Source: Pseudeuparius sepicola (Eukaryota > Arthropoda > Insecta > Coleoptera > Anthribidae). Taken from it: a stretch of 64,000 nt of DNA. The stretch's first letter is position 1; each line of letters opens with the position of its first letter. A program made the position numbers and the translations under genes. The stretch is taken from the NCBI GenBank assembly GCA_963920635.1, contig OY987308.1:3538225-3602224 (forward strand), given 5' to 3'. The notes under the pieces were generated by a model. It did no database searches. It saw nothing but the letters and a program-made list of their open reading frames with translations, and was not told where the DNA came from. Positions 47,401 through 56,400 of the stretch are shown here, in pieces.

Positions 47401-50400
47401 GTTGACTTGTCTCTGCCTCCCAGATAACCATAAGCTTCTGGGAATAATGTTAATGGAACAGAAGTTGTTAATAAACTTTTTCCGGACGAAGTGCAATATT
47501 CGCAAGTTTATAGTCTTTGACAAACCCTTAGGCCTTCTTCCATTGCTGACATCTGCAATTATCCATATTTTTATTTACAACAAAGAAAGAAACACACCTG
47601 TGTATTATGTAATAATATAATAATATTTCGATGATTATAGAAATAATTGATTAAGACATTTTTCTTAGTTATACCATAGAAGAATCTCGAACCAAGGTCG
47701 ATCGAAGGCAGAAAAACATGCAGTCTAAAAAGTCAGCGCCGGTACGAGCGACGCCACCGCGGTCCCACTATAAAGTGAGACACCCTGTATATCGTTGAAA
47801 CCAGAAAAATGCCTAGATTTTGAAAATCGATAAATATACAGGGTGATCTCCAAAATGCGACATTTACTTGTTTTTCTGAATGCACAACAGAAATCGGAAG
47901 AAAATTTTATACAATTTTCATATTCACATTTTTTTTAATTAAAAACAAACAAGTTAAGGGTGGTAGAATGTCATGTGAATAATCCTGTAGAAACACATTA
48001 AAATTTTAAAAATATTTATCTTAAAAACTAGGACCGAAAAAATTACTTAAAGGTTAGATACCCGGTTAAAATTTTAACTCCTATTTCTGGGACACCCTGC
48101 ATGTTATTTTCTAAAATTTATTTGTGTCTTAAACAGATCCATTGAATTTTAATTGGGTTTTTCGCCACCAAACTGGTTAAAAGACAACTTTTCAAGTTGC
48201 CTGGAAAATTAATAAATTCTTAACAGTAAGTGAACTAAACTTTGAACTTGTAACTCAAACATATCTTCAAGAAATTTGTTTTCTGAGCTTTCGGAGAATA
48301 ATTCTTCCTCCTTTCTCAAAGATCATGTCACGTCAAAGTGACAGATTAATAAATTTCAGGTTAAAATGCCATGACAACAGAAACAATAGCCTAGCCACTT
48401 GTCTGATATTGTTCCAGGTGTGTTAAATCTAATTTTCTATACTAACTTCTCTTTGACTAAGTGGCAATAATATTTTAATGATATCCACTGAACATTCAGC
48501 AACACAATTGTCTGCATTTCCTAGAATAAATGCTGATTCTTTAATTTTTCGTCTATTTCGTACTTCTTTGAGAATTGGTTTGGACCTATCCCACAAAATC
48601 CTATGATTGTTATTAAAAGAGTGTTCGCATATTTTCGACTTCGAAATTTGATTTTGCCTGATATAACTTTTAGGTTTATTTAAACGAACGTTAAATGGAC
48701 TAAAAGTTTCCTCAACATAGAACTTTCCACATTCGCAAGGAATTTTTTTAAATGCAATTTTTTGAACATTGTACCTCATTAAATGACTTCGTTTTAACTA
48801 GCATCTGTCTTAATGTATTTTTGGTTTTAAATACTGTTCTGATATTAATTTAATTTAATTAATGTATTTTTTTAATAATTTTAATTAATTTATTTAATGT
48901 CAGAACAGCAATTTAGACCAAAAATACATTAAGATCGATGATAGTTAAAACGAAGCCATTTAATGAGGTACAAAGTTCAAAAAATTGCATTTATAAAATT
49001 CCTTGCGAATGTGGAAAGTTCTATGTTGAGGAAACTTGTAGGCTCGTTTAAAAGAAAATAAAAATTATATCAGGCAAAATCAAACTTTGAAGTCGAAAAT
49101 ATGTTAACACTCTTTTAATAACGATCATAGAATTTTGTGGGATAGGTCCAAACCAATTTTCAAAGAATAAGTAGGAAATAGACGAAAAATTAAAGAATCA
49201 GCATATTTATTCTAGGAAATACAAACAACTGTGTTGCTGAATGTTCAGTGGAATTCAGTAAAATAATATTGCCACTTATTCAAAGAGAAGTTAGTATACA
49301 GTGTGACCCAATTTGATACTGGACACCTCAGAAATATATGAAGGGCAAGGGAAAAACATGGTATCTATTTTTTTATTGGTAGTCCCAAGGGAGAGTATCT
49401 CATAGGCAGTGGTATTTGGATGAGGTAATTATTTCATGGCCTGCTATGATTATTTAAAATAGCAAATTTTCAAGAAACCCTATTAGGAATTTTTTTACGA
49501 CAAAATGATATTGAGTAAACTTGTTCAGAATGAAAAACTGAGTAGATTTGCAAAATTTGAAAAGTCTAGGCCTACTTTGATTTTTAGCTTTTTCGCCTTT
49601 TTCTCCCACTTTTTTCTTATAAATTATGTGTCCTTTATGGAGCTCTCACGTCAAAATATTATTGAGGAAACTTATCATAGTGAAAAAATAAAATTTGGAC
49701 GTGAAAGCTCCAGAAAGGACTCTTTTCTAAGAAAAAAGTGGGAGATAAATCTAAAAATCAAAGTAGGCCTAGACTTTTGAATCCACTCAGTTTTTCATTC
49801 TGAACAAGTTTTCTTAATGACATTTTGTCGTAGAAAACCCCAATGGGATTTCTTGAAAATTTGCTACCGCTACCGCTAAATAGAGACTATTTGCTTCCCT
49901 TGCCCTTCAAATATATATCTGAGGTGTCCAGTATGAAATTGGGACACACTGTAGACGATTAGATAGAACACAGGGTACAATATCAGATAGGTGGCTAGGC
50001 TATTGCTTCTGTTGTCATAACATTTTAACCTGGCATTTATTAATCTGTCATTTCACTTTGACGTGACATGATCTTTGAGAAAGGAGGAAGATTTATTCTC
50101 CGAAAGTTAAGAAAACAAATTTGTTGAAGATGTTTTTTGAGTTACAAGTTCAAAGTTTAGTTCATTTACTGTTAAAAATTTATTAATTTTCCAGGCAACT
50201 TGGAAAAGTTGTCTTTTAACCAGTTTGTTGGCGAAAAACCCAATTAAAATTCGATATGACCCTGGTATGTTATCCACTTACGTTTTCCATGTGCGTCAAG
50301 CCGGTGGGATTCCTCAACTTCATGACGCAGTTCACGAACTTCAGTTTCGTTCTTGGATCTTTCGTATGGAATAAGGCGCAAGATTGGAACTGGTTGCCCT

Positions 50401-53400
50401 TGCATTCAGATGGCCCGTGTTGACATGCGAACCTCCACGCCCCGTCGACGAGACTATGCTGAAAGTTTTCTTAAAAATCGCCAAATCGTTCTCTTAATTT
50501 AATCTTGATTTGAAGAAAACAAGGTACCACAAAAATACTAACAACGAACGAATAAAAACCTATAATATTTTCTAAAAATTTATTTAATACAGGGTGGTTC
50601 ACTTTTATGTGGTAGGACTTTAACATTAGATAGAAAATTTTATATCAACATATATCGGGGAAAGCTTAGTTTCCGAGATACAGGGCGTTGAAGTGTTGGA
50701 AAAAATATGAAGTATTTTTTACACTGTCCGAACCAGTGGAGATATTTAAACCAAATTTGATGTGTAGTATCACCTTTTTGACTACGATATTTAGTGATAA
50801 TATGAAGGTCCTGAAATAACCAGTGGTGGAGTTACGGGTTTTCACTATCACTAAATTTAAAACGTAATTAGTACGGACCTGTCTCACATCAACGTAAATT
50901 TTTTTTTTCGTAAAGTTCTTTCAATTCTCTACAAAAAGTGTATCTTGACATTTTTTTGTATCTGCCACGGTTGTGTAGTAAATAAATTATTTCGTTTCCA
51001 TCTCAGCCTTTTTTGCCTAAAAATGTGTTTTCTAAGATTATTGATAAATATCGCAAATAACAGAAATTAATTATGGAACACTTATCGGATTCAGCTATTT
51101 TATTTTTAATTTTATGGAAACAATTTTAAAAATAAACTGGCACTTGGTTTGAGGTACATTACTTTATTATCATTTTAACATTTTTATCAAATCTGTATTA
51201 TTTCTTAATAATTTTTATAATTCTAAATTTGTAGAATTCTAAATTATACCACGACGAGTAAAACATGATTCTTCCGCCCATAAAATGTTATTTAAAAATT
51301 GTCTTATTTCCTTTGACTACAAAATCCATCGACAAAATACTAATGTCCTTTCTGCATCGCCGTACTGGTGAAGATAAGTGTGCCATGGAAAAGAAAATCT
51401 TATTGACAGTTAATAATACAATAATCTGTCATCCAGTAGATGAACGTAGCAGCGCCGCAGTTTGTCTTTGTTAATAATTAAAATGCCGTTCCAATTTACA
51501 AATGAAGAGCAGGCTGACATCCATTTCTGCTATGGAGTTGCAAATGGGAACTCTGCGGAAGCAGCCAGAGAATACCGGAGGCGATTTCCAAATAGGCGCC
51601 ATCCGCGTCCCTCGGTGTTTGTTAACATGCACCGGCAATTCAGAACTCGCGGTCTGAGAACTAGAATCGTCGAACGAGGAAATGAAAACAATATCCAACA
51701 AGTCAGACGCAACAATGAGATTCTTCGTGAATTCGATAGGAATCCTACAACAAGTAGCAGAAGAGTGTCAGTGGCCCTACGTGTTTCAAAGTCTGCAATT
51801 TTGCGAGCTTTAAAAAGAGATCACAGGCATACGTATCATCTACAACCCGTACAAGGTTTAAGGCCCGGCGATGCAGAAAGAAGATTATAGTGTTTTGCCG
51901 ATGGATTTTGGAGTCAATTGAAGGAAATAGACAATTTTTAAATAACATTTTATGGACGGACGAGTCGTGTTTTACTCGTCGTGGAGTAGTAAACTTTCAT
52001 AATCAGCATATTTGGGCACAAGAAAACCCACATGCAATCCGGCCAAGAAATTTTCAGGTCGAATTTAGTGTCAATGTTTGGATTGGACTGTACAACCATC
52101 ATCTGTTTGGACCCTTTTTTTTGCCACAGCGAGTGAATGGTGACAATTTTTTGGAGTTTTTAGTAGCTGAGCATAATAATATGTGGGAAGACATTCCTTT
52201 AAACTTAAGATTGTTGGCTTGGTTCCAACTTGACGGCTGTCCTGCACATTTTCACCGAAATGTGAGGAACTGGTTAAATAATAACTTTCCAAATAGGTGG
52301 ATCGGACGAGGGGGACCGGTCGCTTGGCCACCACGTTCTCCGGACATAACACCTCTGGACTTCTTCGTATGGGGATTTTTAAAAGAACAAGTCTATGCGA
52401 CTCCTGTAGAAACAAGGGAACAACTTATTGATCGTATCAGAAATGCGTGCGATGAATTGAGAAATGGCAATTTAATCGATGCTGTTCAATCCGTTAGGCG
52501 TCGAAGTGAATTATGTGTGCAACAGAATGGATCACATTTTGAACAATTGTTGAATGTTGTACAAATTTAGAATTATAAAAATTATTAAGAAATAATACTA
52601 GATTTGATCAAAATGTTAAAATGATAATAAAGTAATGTACCTCAAACCAAGTGCCAGTTTATTTTTAAAATTGTTTCCATAAAATTAAAAATAAAATAGC
52701 TGAATCCGATAAGTGTTCCATAATTAATTTCTGTTATTTGCGATATTTATCAATAATCTTAGAAAACACATTTTTAGGCAAAAAAGGCTGAGATGGAAAC
52801 GAAATAATTTATTTACTACACAACCGTGGCAGATACAAAAAAATGTCAAGATACACTTTTTGTAGAGAATTGAAAGAACTTTACGAAAAAAAATTTACGT
52901 TGATGTGAGACAGGTCCGTACTAATTACTTTTTAAATTTAGTGATAGTGAAAACCCATAACTCCACCACTGGTTATTTCAGGACCTTCATATTATCACTA
53001 AATATCGTAGTCAAAAAGGTGGTACTACACATCAAATTTGGTTTAAATATCTCCACTGGTTCGGACAGTGTAAAAAATACTTCATATTTTTTCCAACACT
53101 TCAACGCCCTGTATCTCGGAAACTAAGCTTTCCCCGATATATGTTGATATAAAATTTTCATTTTAGATTATCTTTTTCTATCTAATGTTAAAGTCCTACC
53201 ACATAAAAGTGAACCACCCTGTATAATATAATATAATATCTTACCGCTGCCTTTCCGTAAGGAACAAGTTCGATGTCTAGATTCTCCTTGAGATCTTCAA
53301 AGTTTGGATAAAGTTGCCTGGTGAGAAACTCTATGCTGTCACTACACAAGGATTCATAATACACAGACACCTTCATCGATACCTGAAAAAAAATTAGGTA

Positions 53401-56400
53401 ACCAATGTGCAAACAGGGTATTTCATTAAGGGTAAAGAGGTACCACATCTCGGGAATTAATAGTCCTGGAGCTTTGGGAAATAGTATATTTCATTACGAG
53501 TCTGGAAATAAAGATTTTTCCGTGCGCGCGTGACAAATTCCCGTGTGAGTCGCAGCCGAACACGGGAAGTCATGCAAGCACGGAAAAATCTACTTCTGGA
53601 CGTGTAATGAACGATATTTTTTATTATACTTCTTTGAAAACGGAAACTTAAAACATTTTATCGGCATATTATAATAAATTTAATTGAGGAAAAATAAACA
53701 ATACAGACAATATAGTGTTTGAAAAGGGAAATAAGTGTATTTCCATGCAAATAATTTACTTAAAAATCATGGTAAAGCGCTTTCGGCTGTTAAGCCATCC
53801 TCAGTACCACTTGTCAAGTGTGTACAGGAAAATTGGAGCATAAAGCATTATACAACAGTAAAAAACCCATAAAATAGAAGGTCACACCAAGTCACATTTT
53901 AAAAACTTTGTGCTAGCCCGAAAAACCCCATCTTTCATTATTGCTAAAACAGATGAAAATAAGGTGTTTTCAAAGAAGTATAGTAAAAAATAATTTCCAG
54001 TGATTTTTCGTGACCACATTACTTAAGAAGATTTTTTTCCCAAAGCTCCAGGACTATCAATTCCTGATATATTGTACCTCTTCGCCCTTAATGAAACACC
54101 CTGTATATTATCTTTCCTTATTTAGGTCAGAACAAAAATGCAGGTAATTAAAAACCGATTTTTTAAAATTCAGCTGTAACCTTCTGCATTTTTTAAGGGG
54201 AGCAATTTTGAATATAAGTATAAGTGTGGTCAAATCGCCATACTTTGACGTCAAAAATCTAGGATTGAGTTATATTTTACAGCCATACAAATGTATGTAA
54301 TTTATTCTGGACAAACAATTAAGATAAACAATCAAACGTGTGCTTTATAATTTCAACTAGATTTATTTTTAGTAGAGGACACACAACAATTAATTATTAC
54401 GTTTTATTTTTTGCCGGGTTCTTAACCTTTAAACTAAATGTTGTTTGTTATTCATACGCGAGTTATTAAAACTTGTCTGTTTCATAGAACTTATCTGTTA
54501 AAGACATACAGTTTTTTTGCATGAATACATTAACAATTTTTTACCTCGTTGAATTATATTTTTGCACTTGTGGGACCAACACTATATTAAATAAGACCTA
54601 TGCATAGCGTTGTTTCAAGCGATCGCCACTGGCGCCACACGACGAAACAAATTTACACGGTGGTTTAATGTCAAAACCCCATTGTTGCAGAATCTTTTAT
54701 AAAAAAAAACATGCAAATGTGTCTGTTACAACGAATTTAATATCCAAAATAAAATAAAATAATAAATGATGTTTAGTGGCATATCAGGTAAAGGATATCA
54801 ATTGAAAAAAATGCACTCCAGCCGGGACTTGAACCCGGGACTCCTACTGTGGCCGTAGGCACTTTAACCAACTAAGCTACCGGAGATATGGGTTCCATCG
54901 GCTAGGCGTTATTTATTCCAATTGATATATAGTTAGTAGCGGTGAGATGTAGAAGACTTCGGCGTCTTCTACAGCTACTAGAAGGGGTTAGAGGGTGTAG
55001 GGAAACCATTCATTATTGTTGGTTATGTAAACTTCCTATTTTATTATTTATAATTATTACAGGTACTAAAAATCTTTCTGTGTTTCGTAAAATAAAATAT
55101 TTGTTTGTTATGCCCCTCTAATTTGACAAGTTCACATGGCATCTTTCCATACATTTTCAAGCAAGCAAGAGTATTTGGTACCTTTTGGTTTGAAATGAAG
55201 TCCATGGCTAGTTGTAGTGGAAGTAAGCATAAAACACATTAGATTTTTCAGTTTCTTCTTTATATGGAGGACTATTAGTTCGATTTGGAGCTATAAACAA
55301 AACTTTCTATTTTCATTCTTGCCTACGTTACAAAATACTCTTCCAAAATAATATCTAGAATTTTCGCTTCTTCAGCAGGTTGGTCAGATCACTTAATGGT
55401 CTGTGCAGTGGCATGTTTTCTGAAGAATATGCCATATTTAAGTATTATTTTAAAACGGTAAGATGGTGCTTGTTTTCCGTTTTCGTTATTAGTGATACGT
55501 TTGTGGGATATTTCGGTTTATCCGATTTTCAAATATTTTTAAAGTATTTCTGATTTGTTATTGGGAATAAAAAAAAACAATTTTCCCAACTATAGATAAG
55601 TTCCTGTAGAAATGTTAGTTGACTATGTAAATTCATAAAACTTTGATATTTGGGTTTCATGGGATGCTGATTAAAACTAAAAATAGTTAATAGTATTTTT
55701 CAAAATCTCGCATCGAAAAATCATACTTAAATCTATCATATTTAAGCATTATTTAAAAAAAATAAAAGCAAAAAAAACCTTTTTAAAAACAAGCTTTTAT
55801 TTAAGCCTTGTTCTAAAACGAATAAAAAGAAGATAAAAAACCTTTACAAAAAAAATATTTAAGCCATGTATTAAAACGACTAAAATAAAATAAAACAAGT
55901 CTAGGTTTTCGTTAAGATAATTCAATGCCAAATCGCGACAAGTTTTTGTAAATCAAAAAGCTTGACGCGCGGATGTTCATAAAAGTAGGTACCAATTAAT
56001 CTTATTGGGAAATGATTGGTTGATAAGAAAGTACCTACTTGCCAAAGTATGTGTTTTCTTCACAATTCGCGCAACAAGCTTTTTGATTTACAAACACTTG
56101 TCGAAATTTGGGATTGAATTATCTTAACGAAAACCTAGGCTTATTTTATTTTATTCGTTTTAGTACACGGCTTAAACAAAAACTTGTTTTTAAAAAGGTT
56201 TTTTTTGTCTTTTATTTTATTTTTTGCTTTTTAGTACCTATTTGATTCCCATATCAGGAGGGTGGTAAAGAAATTTAGTCCGCCATCTTGGGGCATCCGA
56301 TATATTGGATTTAGTGTGATGTCTGTAACATTATCGTTTTCTACTCTTCAAGCCCTTTCATTTGATACCCATATTAAGGGGGTTGACCAAAAATACATCA

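Larger units (their letters stand above)
48148..50250. repeat. Inverted pair of Penelope 3' ends with nested foldback
   Basis: GGGTTTTTCGCCACCAAACT (about 48150) and its inverse near 50225-50245 mark the outer limits. The arms meet head to head near 48790-48930 in an AT-rich spacer, so both copies are 5'-truncated and point outward. Confidence 0.75.
53414..54103. mobile_element. Foldback with a family D element nested inside
   Basis: CAGGGTATTTCATTAAGGG pairs with CCCTTAATGAAACACCCTG. Arms continue to AGTCCTGGAGCTTTGGG (53477) and CCCAAAGCTCCAGGACT (54040). It starts 32 bases from the GILT exon 2 acceptor. Confidence 0.85.

Noticed and set aside
50070..50120. Hammerhead-like fold in the Penelope 3' flank (also about 48285-48330 inverted)
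   Set aside because: GGAGG…CTCC followed by GAAAG resembles helix II and GAA, but the first core reads TTTGAGAA rather than CUGANGA. At most a decayed version.
52071..52415. Minus-strand 114-codon frame in the DD41D element
   Set aside because: Antisense shadow of the transposase.
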